Shown here: positions 8,763 to 16,046 of the stretch, piece by piece
Layout: each line of letters starts with the position of its first letter
Position numbering within the stretch: position 1 is the first letter of the stretch
From: SZUA-35 sp965530755
Lineage (GTDB): Bacteria > Actinomycetota > Acidimicrobiia > Acidimicrobiales > SZUA-35
Assembly (NCBI GenBank): GCA_965530755.1
Contig: CBESNA010000004.1
Coordinates: 62,001 to 126,000 of the forward strand
Direction: 5' to 3'
Length of the DNA: 64,000 nucleotides
Made by a program: the position numbers and the translations under genes
The notes under the pieces: model-generated
What the model saw: the letters and a program-made list of their open reading frames with translations, nothing else
The model's database searches: none
What the model was told of the DNA's origin: nothing

Positions 8763-9539
8763 TCAGCGTCCCTTCCACACGGGCGGGCGCTTCTCGATGA
8801 AAGCGCGCGGGCCCTCTTCGTAGTCCTCGGTGTCCACCAGCGATGCGATGGCTTCGACGCTCAGTCGATGGAGATCGGCTTGGGAGGCCTCGAATGCCTT
8901 GGAGAGCACCGTTCGGCTGGCCTGCACAGCCAAGGGAGCGTTGGCACACACCCTGGCGGCCAATGCCCTTGCTGCGTTCATGACCTCCTCAGCAGGCACG
9001 ACCGCGTTCACCAGACCGGCAGCCAGCGCCTCGTCTGCGGTGACCGGATCGCCGGTGAGGGCCATCTCGGCAGCTCGAGCCGGTCCGACTGCTCGTGGGA
9101 GTCGCCACAGAGCCCCGGCCGCTGCAACCAAGCTTCGTTTCACCTCTGGCACACCGATGCTGATGCCCTCGGCCACCACGGCCATGTCGCAGGCAAGCAT
9201 GATCTCGCAACCGCCGGCGACCGCCGTCCCGTTCACGGCGGCGATCACGGGTTTGACCCGCTCCCGAAGGACGATCCCGGCGAAGCCGCCCTTCTTGGTC
9301 GAGATCGAGCGAGCATTGCCAGAGGCCACTTCCTTGAGGTCGGCTCCGGCACAGAATGCCGAGCCGGTTCCGGTGATGATCGCCACTCGAGCCTCGGGGT
9401 CGGCTTCGAAGCGGTCCAGGCCTTCCTCCATTTGTCTGGCGACGTCGCCGTTGACGGCGTTACGGGACTCCGGACGGTTGATCGTGAGGGTGACGATGTG
9501 GTCGTCGGTGCTCTCGTACAGGACGGCGGGCTCACTCAT
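8763..9539 (-). CDS. Enoyl-CoA hydratase/isomerase family protein
   Basis: A 258-residue crotonase-fold protein that hydrates or isomerises enoyl-CoA. The oxyanion-hole segments are visible as GSAFCAGADLKEV and NGTAVAGGCEIMLACD. In the region where hydratases carry catalytic Glu residues the sequence reads PEVKRSLVAAAGALWRLPR, keeping the first acidic position (PEV) with Ala/Gly after it, so hydratase versus isomerase activity cannot be settled. The start ATG 9537-9539 (MSEPAVLYES) was preferred over an upstream ATG that adds 24 non-conserved residues. It is the first gene of the hydratase-P450-dehydrogenase run, divergent from the PAS/GGDEF gene. Confidence 0.88.
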   Translation of the reverse strand: MSEPAVLYESTDDHIVTLTINRPESRNAVNGDVARQMEEGLDRFEADPEARVAIITGTGSAFCAGADLKEVASGNARSISTKKGGFAGIVLRERVKPVIAAVNGTAVAGGCEIMLACDMAVVAEGISIGVPEVKRSLVAAAGALWRLPRAVGPARAAEMALTGDPVTADEALAAGLVNAVVPAEEVMNAARALAARVCANAPLAVQASRTVLSKAFEASQADLHRLSVEAIASLVDTEDYEEGPRAFIEKRPPVWKGR

Positions 9540-9666
9540 GGGCGACAGTCTCGGGTCGGAGCCGGATCGGCGCAAGACGAGGAGCGGGTAGTGCGCACGG
9601 ACCATTTTCATAAAGCGGGCTCGTCGCCGGGACGACGAAACTGGGGAGAAGCGGAAAGGACTCCGA

Positions 9667-10470
9667 ATGCTCTCTGATCAGTTGCTGCGCCACATGGTGG
9701 ATGCCATGCCGATGCCGGTCTTCGTCAAGGATGGATCCGATCGATACGTCTACGTGAACCGAGCCTTCGAGACGCTGTTCCACGTTCGCAGCGAAAGCAT
9801 TGTCGGCCGGGGCTCAGATGCAGCTGATGCCTCGAGCCACGCCGTTGATCTCCTCAGGCCGGCGCTGCCGATGTGGTCGAGCAGGTTGACCGAATCCGCC
9901 ACCTTCCTGACCGCAACCGGTGAGCGTCTGACGATGGGCGTCGTGCATCTGGCAGCCGAGCCGGCCGGAACGCCGACCTCGGATTCGGAGTCGGCCAGGA
10001 GGCGAGAGACCGATCCGGTGACGCACTGTGTCAGCAAACGGGCGCTCCAGGCTCACGCCGAGGACGCGTTCAGTGCGGCAGCGGGCGTGCTCCGTGTCTC
10101 GGTCGACGGCTATCGACAGATCGAGGCCGAGTCCGGCTCCGCCGCCGCCGATGCTCGACTGTCCGAGTTCAGCGAGATCGTCCGCGACAGCATTCGACCT
10201 GGCGACGTCTTCGCCCGAATCGGGGAGTCTGAGTTCACTCTGGTGCTGTGGGGCGCCGACCGCGAGCAGACCGCCTTGGTCGCCCGCCGGATCAGCATGC
10301 TCGTCGTCGATGCGCTCAGCCACCATGATGAGAGCGCCATGGGCCTCTCGATCACCGTAGGCACCGCATTCTCCGACGAGGACGGTTCCAAGCTTTCGAG
10401 CGTCATCGCCAAGGCGGAAGCAGCTCTCCAGGCAGCACAACCCCGTATCGCCGACGCCCTCACCGCCTGA
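9667..10470 (+). CDS. PAS domain protein with degenerate GGDEF domain
   Basis: A 267-residue cytoplasmic sensor-like protein. Residues ~5-95 form a PAS domain (MPMPVFVKDGSDRYVYVNRAFE). Residues ~115-260 have the GGDEF fold: DPVTHCVSKRAL corresponds to the usual DPLTGLPNRRAL, and RIGESEFTLVL (~184-194) to RxGGDEFxxLL. The signature reads GESEF, losing the second Gly and the metal-binding Asp, so diguanylate cyclase activity is unlikely. It may bind a nucleotide or act as a regulatory partner. No membrane segment is present. AAAGGA precedes the ATG. It is a single gene, convergent with the monooxygenase. Confidence 0.8.
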   Translation: MLSDQLLRHMVDAMPMPVFVKDGSDRYVYVNRAFETLFHVRSESIVGRGSDAADASSHAVDLLRPALPMWSSRLTESATFLTATGERLTMGVVHLAAEPAGTPTSDSESARRRETDPVTHCVSKRALQAHAEDAFSAAAGVLRVSVDGYRQIEAESGSAAADARLSEFSEIVRDSIRPGDVFARIGESEFTLVLWGADREQTALVARRISMLVVDALSHHDESAMGLSITVGTAFSDEDGSKLSSVIAKAEAALQAAQPRIADALTA

Positions 10471-10510
10471 AGCCACTCAATTCAGCGAGCAGCAACGGGC
10501 GAACTCGAAT

Positions 10511-12013
10511 TCAGCTCACCGCAACGAGCGCCGGGTTCGAGAACTGCATCACACCATCGTCAACGGGACCCTTGCGGAGCAGTTTTCGATCTGCTGAGTA
10601 GCGCTGCGTGTTGAGCCATGGCTCGCGGTCACCCTGCTTAGGGAGCATTGGCATCATGCGTTGCATGTAGCCGGACGAGAAGTCGTCGATCCAGGGTCGA
10701 CGCGGCATGTTCGCATCGCTGGGTCTGAGTGTCGGCGTGAACGCACGAGTACCCGTCTCCGTCATGTGGTTGAGCAGGCGGCACGTGTACTCGGCCACGA
10801 GGTCGGCCCTCAGCGTCCAGGACGCGTTGATGTACCCGAATGTCGATACCAAATTCGGCACATCCGAATAGGCGAGTCCCTTGTACGTCCAGGTGTTGGC
10901 GAAATCAACGGGGGAGCCGTCGACGTCGAAGTCCATGTCCCCGACCGTCACCAGCTGGAGCCCCGTTGCGGTGACGATGACGTCCGCCTCCAGCGTCGAG
11001 CCATCCTCCAACCGGATGCCGTTCGGAACGAAGCAGTCGATCGCCGCCGTGACCACCGAAGCCCTGTCCGACTTGAGTGCGTCGAACAGATCGCCGTTCG
11101 GCACGAGGCAGAGCCGCTGGTCCCACGGGTTGTACGACGGCGTGAAGTGCTGTGCGGTCTCGTCGTCTCCCAGTTCCTTTCGGACCAGATCGAGGAGCAT
11201 CCTCTTGACCTTCTCCGGATGAGTCCTGGATTTCTTGTAGACGAGCTCGGTCCGGAACACGTTCTTCCGACGGGTGATGGCGTACGCCAGACGCTCGGGG
11301 AGGGCCTTTCGAAGCCCCTGCGAAATGACGTCGACGTCAGGGGCCGCAACGACGTAGGTCGGCGACCGCTGGAGCATGGTGACATGGGCCGCCTTCTCGG
11401 CCATGGCCGGCACGAGGGTGACGGCCGTTGCCCCGGACCCGATCACGACCACACGCTTGCCTGCGTAGTCGAGATCATCGGGCCACTTCTGTGGGTGGAC
11501 GATCGTGCCGGCGAAATCATCACGACCGTCGAACTCAGGCTCATACCCGCCCTTGTAGCTGTAGTACCCGGAACACATCAGCAGGACGTCGCAGGTCATG
11601 GCATGGGTGCTGGTGCTTCCGTCAGCTGCGGACTCGGTGGCCGTGATCGTCCAGCGAGCGTCGGCGGACGACCACGAAGCCGATGTGACGAGATGCCCGT
11701 AACGAATGTGCTGGTCGATGCCGAACTCGGCTGCGGTCTCCTTCAGGTAGGCGAGGATCGAAGGCCCGTCGGCGATCGCCTTGCGCTCCGTCCACGGTTT
11801 GAAGCTGAAGCCCAGCGTGTGCATGTCGCTGTCGGAGCGGACGCCGGGATACCGGAAGAGATCCCAGGTCCCGCCCAGAGCGCGACGGGCCTCGAGAATG
11901 GCGTAGTTACGGTCGGGGCAGTCGGCCTGGAGGTGGTAGGCGGCCCCGATTCCGGAGATCCCGGCCCCGATGATCAGGACATCGATGTGGTCGGCAACGT
12001 CATCGTCTGGCAT
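10511..12013 (-). CDS. ethA: EthA-like flavin-containing Baeyer-Villiger monooxygenase
   Basis: A 500-residue FAD/NADPH monooxygenase very like mycobacterial EthA, which inserts oxygen next to ketones (Baeyer-Villiger) and also oxidises thioamides. It has an N-terminal FAD Rossmann motif (IIGAGISGIGAAYHL), the GTWDLFRYPGVRSDSDM segment, the Baeyer-Villiger fingerprint FAGTIVHPQKWP, and an NADPH Rossmann motif (VVVIGSGATAVTL). The conserved NPWDQRLCLVPNGDLF and NASWTLRADLV segments match EthA closely (from memory of the family). The gene is single, starting at ATG 12013; no EthR-like regulator is adjacent. The native substrate is unknown. Confidence 0.9.
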   Translation of the reverse strand: MPDDDVADHIDVLIIGAGISGIGAAYHLQADCPDRNYAILEARRALGGTWDLFRYPGVRSDSDMHTLGFSFKPWTERKAIADGPSILAYLKETAAEFGIDQHIRYGHLVTSASWSSADARWTITATESAADGSTSTHAMTCDVLLMCSGYYSYKGGYEPEFDGRDDFAGTIVHPQKWPDDLDYAGKRVVVIGSGATAVTLVPAMAEKAAHVTMLQRSPTYVVAAPDVDVISQGLRKALPERLAYAITRRKNVFRTELVYKKSRTHPEKVKRMLLDLVRKELGDDETAQHFTPSYNPWDQRLCLVPNGDLFDALKSDRASVVTAAIDCFVPNGIRLEDGSTLEADVIVTATGLQLVTVGDMDFDVDGSPVDFANTWTYKGLAYSDVPNLVSTFGYINASWTLRADLVAEYTCRLLNHMTETGTRAFTPTLRPSDANMPRRPWIDDFSSGYMQRMMPMLPKQGDREPWLNTQRYSADRKLLRKGPVDDGVMQFSNPALVAVS

Positions 12014-12111
12014 GGCCCCCGACGCTAGCCCTCACCCTCCAAACCCTTGGAACCGGGTGCGGGAATGATCATCATGGAGACCAAAGCAGCACCCAGTTGC
12101 GGGGTTCTGGG

Positions 12112-12930
12112 TCAGTCGATGAGGGTGTTGGCGAAGATCTGCCACGCCAACGCGCTCTTGGCAACGAGGCTCAACACGATGTACGTGGTCTCGCCCCTGA
12201 GGTAGTCAGACCATCCCCCGACCTTGCGGTACTGCAGGTACTGGTTGATGGCGAACGTGTTGAAGAAGAAAAAGATCGTGAAGATGATGCCGTAGACGAA
12301 CCCGGGAGGTCCCTGGCCACCGTCACGGCTGACGTTGACATAGAGGTAGGCGGCGATCGCCAGCCACGGGCCTACGCCGGCGACACAGCCGAACCAGAAG
12401 GGCGTCCACCAGGTCCGACGGTCGAAATGGTTCGTCATCTCCATGAGCCAACCGAAGAGAATCATCGAGGCATTCACGAACGCGATGGCGATCAGTGCAG
12501 CCAGGTCGGTGATTCCGGTGACAAGGGAGATCAGAACGATCATCAGCGTCGAAGAGAGGGCGTACTCGACCCACCGAAAGCGATTCCGATTGCGTCGCAA
12601 CTCAGCTGCATACGTACCGAAGGCGAGCGGCGACGCGATGAGGAAGTGGAAGAAGGCAGACAGGAGGAGAAACGACGCCGTTGCCCAGGCCAAGGGAAGA
12701 CCCCACACCTGGTTGATGGAACCATCCGAAAGGGGGGTTCCCGGAGGTCCGTCGAGAGCGAAGGTGCTGATGTCCAGCTCGAAATCGTTCCCGAGCACCA
12801 CCATCAAGGCACCGGAGGCCAGGTGGAGGAGCCCCATGACGAGGTTGAAAAGGCGGAGCCTGCCGAGACGTTCATCGCTGACGTCGACGGTCTGGCGGTC
12901 GAAATCGATGGCGGTGGTTGCTGTGTTCAT
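12112..12930 (-). CDS. Heliorhodopsin
   Basis: A 272-residue seven-helix retinal protein of the heliorhodopsin family, which is inverted in the membrane relative to type-1 rhodopsins and is thought to be a slow-photocycle light sensor rather than a pump. The retinal Schiff-base lysine is K258 in SLVAKSALAWQIF (TM7). The counterion is E122 in RWVEYALSS (TM3). The conserved His pair is H36 (LLHLASG) and H95 (FFHFL). Family-specific blocks NASMILFGW, PFWFGCVAG, PGFVYGII and YLRGE are all present, and length matches the family (~255-275). It is the last gene of a co-directional run, 57 bp after the dienelactone hydrolase. No retinal-forming dioxygenase or carotenoid gene is in the window. Function (signal, enzyme regulation or ion handling) is open. 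Confidence 0.96.
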   Translation of the reverse strand: MNTATTAIDFDRQTVDVSDERLGRLRLFNLVMGLLHLASGALMVVLGNDFELDISTFALDGPPGTPLSDGSINQVWGLPLAWATASFLLLSAFFHFLIASPLAFGTYAAELRRNRNRFRWVEYALSSTLMIVLISLVTGITDLAALIAIAFVNASMILFGWLMEMTNHFDRRTWWTPFWFGCVAGVGPWLAIAAYLYVNVSRDGGQGPPGFVYGIIFTIFFFFNTFAINQYLQYRKVGGWSDYLRGETTYIVLSLVAKSALAWQIFANTLID

Positions 12931-12987
12931 TGGCGCAGTTCTACCCGAGTCGAAGCCCTGCCAACGGACCCGGCGCCGATGTCGTGC

Positions 12988-13710
12988 TCAGCCAAGATTA
13001 CGTCGCATGAGGTCGTGGAGGCGTTCCCAGTGGCGTTCGGAGGCATCCTTCACGTACTGGGGTCGTTCACGGAAGGTGAACCCGTGCTCGGTGCCCGGGT
13101 ACCACTCGACTCGACCGCGGCACGGCGAGGCATCGAGCGCCGCCTCGAAGGCATCGATCATCTCGGGCGGCGCATAGCTGTCGACTTCTGCCGCACCGAC
13201 GTATATCTCGGCTGACGACTGCTCCAGGAGTCGGTGTGGCGAGTCGTCAGCCTCGGTCACGAGAGCGACGCCGTGGAACGATGCGGCTGCCTTCACCTGG
13301 TCGGGGAACGCAGCGGCGATCGCAACGGTGAACGGCCCGCTCATGCAGTAGCCGACGGTTCCCACGCTCGATGCGTCCGCAGCCGCGTCTGCTTCGGCGT
13401 GGCCGATCATCGCCATCGCGTCGTCGACGACCTTGGCATTGCTGAGGTTGCCCATGAGCTCGAACATCCGATCCCGGTCGCCGGATTCGAAGACGTTGTA
13501 CTCCCGAACGTCGCGGTAGTAGAGCTGAGGGGCGACCACGTAGTAGCCGCTCGTCGCCAAACGCCGGCTCATGTCGCGGATCTCCTCCCGCATGCCCGGC
13601 GCGTCCATCAGGAAGAGAACCACGGGATGCGGGCCGCCTTCCTCGGGATGGACGATGAATGAATTCATCTGTCCGTCTGTCGTCACGATGTCGACGAAGC
13701 CTTCGATCAT
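12988..13710 (-). CDS. Dienelactone hydrolase family protein
   Basis: A 240-residue alpha/beta hydrolase of the dienelactone hydrolase family, cytoplasmic, no signal peptide. The Cys-Asp-His triad is visible: nucleophile Cys in VGYCMSG, Asp in AEVDSYAP, His in TEHGFTF. N-terminal IVHPEEGGPHPVVLFLMDAPG is typical of family members acting on lactones or as general carboxylesterases. Its ATG overlaps the TGA of the antiporter gene by ATGA, so the two are translationally coupled, and heliorhodopsin follows 57 bp downstream. No aromatic ring-cleavage genes are nearby, so chlorocatechol degradation is unlikely and the physiological ester is unknown. Confidence 0.88.
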   Translation of the reverse strand: MIEGFVDIVTTDGQMNSFIVHPEEGGPHPVVLFLMDAPGMREEIRDMSRRLATSGYYVVAPQLYYRDVREYNVFESGDRDRMFELMGNLSNAKVVDDAMAMIGHAEADAAADASSVGTVGYCMSGPFTVAIAAAFPDQVKAAASFHGVALVTEADDSPHRLLEQSSAEIYVGAAEVDSYAPPEMIDAFEAALDASPCRGRVEWYPGTEHGFTFRERPQYVKDASERHWERLHDLMRRNLG

Positions 13711-14843
13711 CGCGGCAGTTCAGCCGACGACCGCAGACTGACACCCTGCATACGCGATCCGTCTGGGATTGTGATCTCCACCAGATCGGCCTCGAGGGCA
13801 TCGACAGCGATGATCTCCGGGCGCACCGTGGTCTGCTCGGCGGCAAGCACGCCGAGACGCCGAGCAAGCAGCCCGACCGTCGGCGCCTGGAGAGCGACCG
13901 ACAACACGACAACCACGAACGCGACATCGAAGATCAGCGCCCCATCCGGATGACCAGCCGTGAACGGGACAGTGGCGAGCACCACGGGCACTGCTCCGCG
14001 TAGACCGCCCCAGGACACCACAACCATGTGTCGCCAGGGCACGGCGAAGATCGAGAGCACGGTGGCTACGGCGACCGGTCGCGCCACGAGGACCAGCGTT
14101 GCGCCGACGACGATTGCCAAACCGAGTTCGGGGACGAGATCCCCCGGGAACACGAGGATGCCGAGCAGCAGGAAGAGCACCGCTTGTGCAGTCGCAGCGA
14201 GGCCTTCGTGAAAATACATCACGCGACGAACGGACCGGCGAGAACTCGCGATCACAGCACCGGTGAGATACACGGCCAAGAACCCAGAGCCCCCGGCAGC
14301 CGCCGCCACTCCATAGGAGATAGCGGCCAACGCCAGGGTGATCACACCGAGCGGGGCCGCAGACGAGCCCGTCACTCGATCCGTGAGCCAACGACCGAAC
14401 CACCCCACCACGAGCCCGGCGACGAGGCCGACGCCGAGCTGGGTGGTCAGGAACCAGACCCAGTCACCGATGAGGGCCGTGGTGCCGGGCAGCCCCATCA
14501 GGCCCCAAGCGGCGAGACCGACGACTCCCGCAGTGGCGGCGACGCCGATGGTCGCCAGCAGTCCCGCCTGCAGACCGACATCGCGGAAGGCAGCTGGTTC
14601 TGTTCCGAGACCTCCTTCGAACAGGATGATGACCAGTGCCAGCGTCGCGATGTTCTGCGCCAGCTGTGCGTCGTCGAAACGAACGAGTGCAAGCCCGTCG
14701 TCGGCCACCAGCGCTCCCAGGCCAAGGAACAGCAGAAGACTGGGGACCCGGTAGCGGGACGCCGCCCCGGTGGCGATGACACCGACCAGGAGCAGCACTC
14801 CGGCGAGCAGGACCCCGGGGTCCACCGAGAAACCTGCGTTCAT
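13707..14843 (-). CDS. Cation/proton antiporter (CPA1, NhaP-like), short form lacking a complete C-terminal RCK-C domain
   Basis: A 378-residue membrane transporter of the monovalent cation:proton antiporter family, exchanging Na+ or K+ for H+. About 11-12 hydrophobic segments run from residue 5 to ~320; RVPSLLLFLGLGAL and ALVIILFEGGLGTE are family blocks, and SWGGLRGAVPVVLA is the conserved late helix. NhaP2-type relatives continue into a cytosolic TrkA-C (RCK-C) ligand-binding domain. Here the protein enters it (DLVEITIPDGSRMQGVSL) and stops after about 25 residues, exactly where the next gene begins (ATGA overlap). Loss of the gating domain could make it constitutive. The start ATG 14843 (MNAGFSVD) lies 10 bp after the dehydrogenase stop. 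Confidence 0.85.
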   Translation of the reverse strand: MNAGFSVDPGVLLAGVLLLVGVIATGAASRYRVPSLLLFLGLGALVADDGLALVRFDDAQLAQNIATLALVIILFEGGLGTEPAAFRDVGLQAGLLATIGVAATAGVVGLAAWGLMGLPGTTALIGDWVWFLTTQLGVGLVAGLVVGWFGRWLTDRVTGSSAAPLGVITLALAAISYGVAAAAGGSGFLAVYLTGAVIASSRRSVRRVMYFHEGLAATAQAVLFLLLGILVFPGDLVPELGLAIVVGATLVLVARPVAVATVLSIFAVPWRHMVVVSWGGLRGAVPVVLATVPFTAGHPDGALIFDVAFVVVVLSVALQAPTVGLLARRLGVLAAEQTTVRPEIIAVDALEADLVEITIPDGSRMQGVSLRSSAELPR

Positions 14844-14853
14844 GGAGTGCAGT

Positions 14854-16005
14854 TCACTTGACGTATGACCGTTTGGCCACTTCCTCGAGCATGACTTCGG
14901 TCGCACCTCCACCGATCGGAAGGATGCGAGCGTCGCGGTACATCCGCTCGACCGGCGTCTCGGTCATGTAACCCATGCCGCCGTGGAACTGCACGCAGTC
15001 GTACATGATCTGATTGATCGCTTCGCAGCCGAACGCCTTCACACCGCTCATCGCTTTCACGTTGTCCTGACCGTCGTCGTGCATCCAGGCTGCGTGGTAC
15101 ATCGACGCCCGAACCGCGTCGAGCTTCGCCTGGTTCATCGCCATGCGTTGCCGGATCGCTCCCAGGTCGTACAGATTGCCACCGAACGCCGGCCGACCCT
15201 GGCAGTGCGCCAGGGTCTGATCGATGGCGGCCTGGGCTGCGCCAGTTCCCATACCGACCAACACCAGCCGTTCATTCTGGAAGTTGGCCATCGTCTCGTA
15301 GAAGCCCCGATGGACGGTGCCGAGCAACTGCGCGTCTGACACCCAGACATTGTCGAGCACCAACTCGGCGGTGTCGGAGCAACGCCAACCGTGCTTGTCG
15401 AGCTTGGTGGCCACCGTGAAGCCTTCCGTGCCGGCCGGTACGAGGAACATCGAGATGCCGTACTTGTTGTCCGGGTCGGTTCTGGCGGCGACGATCGTGA
15501 GATCCCCGTAGACGGCATTGGTGATGAACATCTTCGTACCGTTGATTCGCCAGCCATCACCGTCCTTCACGGCGTTCGAGCGGATGCCGGCGACGTCAGA
15601 TCCGGCGTCTGCCTCAGTGACGGCGATCGACAGGATCTTCTCACCGGAGAGCATTCCCGGGAGCCACTGGTCCAACTGCTGATCGCTACCCGAGTTGATC
15701 AGGTGAGGACCGGACATGTCCGTGTGGACGAGGACGGTCACATCGAAACCGGCGAAGGTCGAGGAGCCGAGCGCTTCGGAGAAGACCGCCGAGGCCAGCA
15801 TGCCGAGGCCGATTCCTCCGTGCTCTTCTGGTACCCGCAGACTGAGCATTCCGAGCGACCCCATCGAGCGGAGGACCTCTCGTGGGACCTTTCCTGCCTC
15901 CTCCCATGCGTCTCCGTGTGGTGTGACCTCTTTCGAGACGAAGGCGACCGTCTGGTCGTAGATCGCCTGGAGTTCGTCTGTCATGTAGATGTTTCGGTTG
16001 GCCAT
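14854..16005 (-). CDS. Acyl-CoA dehydrogenase (FadE19-like, probable isovaleryl-CoA dehydrogenase)
   Basis: A 383-residue acyl-CoA dehydrogenase with TEADAGSDVAGI, WRINGTKMFITNA and C-terminal ILPIGGGATEVMLEEVAK. The likely catalytic Glu is on helix G (NFQNERLVLVG), as in isovaleryl-CoA dehydrogenase. It follows the carboxylase alpha gene by 41 bp, reproducing the accD1-accA1-fadE19 order of M. tuberculosis. In that context the expected reaction is isovaleryl-CoA to 3-methylcrotonyl-CoA, the substrate of the adjacent carboxylase (inference from context). The antiporter gene follows after 10 bp, so all are probably on one transcript. Confidence 0.88.
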   Translation of the reverse strand: MANRNIYMTDELQAIYDQTVAFVSKEVTPHGDAWEEAGKVPREVLRSMGSLGMLSLRVPEEHGGIGLGMLASAVFSEALGSSTFAGFDVTVLVHTDMSGPHLINSGSDQQLDQWLPGMLSGEKILSIAVTEADAGSDVAGIRSNAVKDGDGWRINGTKMFITNAVYGDLTIVAARTDPDNKYGISMFLVPAGTEGFTVATKLDKHGWRCSDTAELVLDNVWVSDAQLLGTVHRGFYETMANFQNERLVLVGMGTGAAQAAIDQTLAHCQGRPAFGGNLYDLGAIRQRMAMNQAKLDAVRASMYHAAWMHDDGQDNVKAMSGVKAFGCEAINQIMYDCVQFHGGMGYMTETPVERMYRDARILPIGGGATEVMLEEVAKRSYVK

Positions 16006-16046
16006 GGTGGCGCTCCTCGGCTCTGGGGTCTTGTGGTCGACGTTGG

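Noticed and set aside
10661..12028. 455-residue open frame on the plus strand
   Set aside because: Antisense shadow of the EthA-like monooxygenase; no family motifs, composition typical of reversed high-GC coding sequence.
13680..13709. The antiporter stop TGA as a third selenocysteine codon
   Set aside because: The frame beyond it meets another stop within nine codons and shows no family similarity; the ATGA overlap with the hydrolase explains the TGA.
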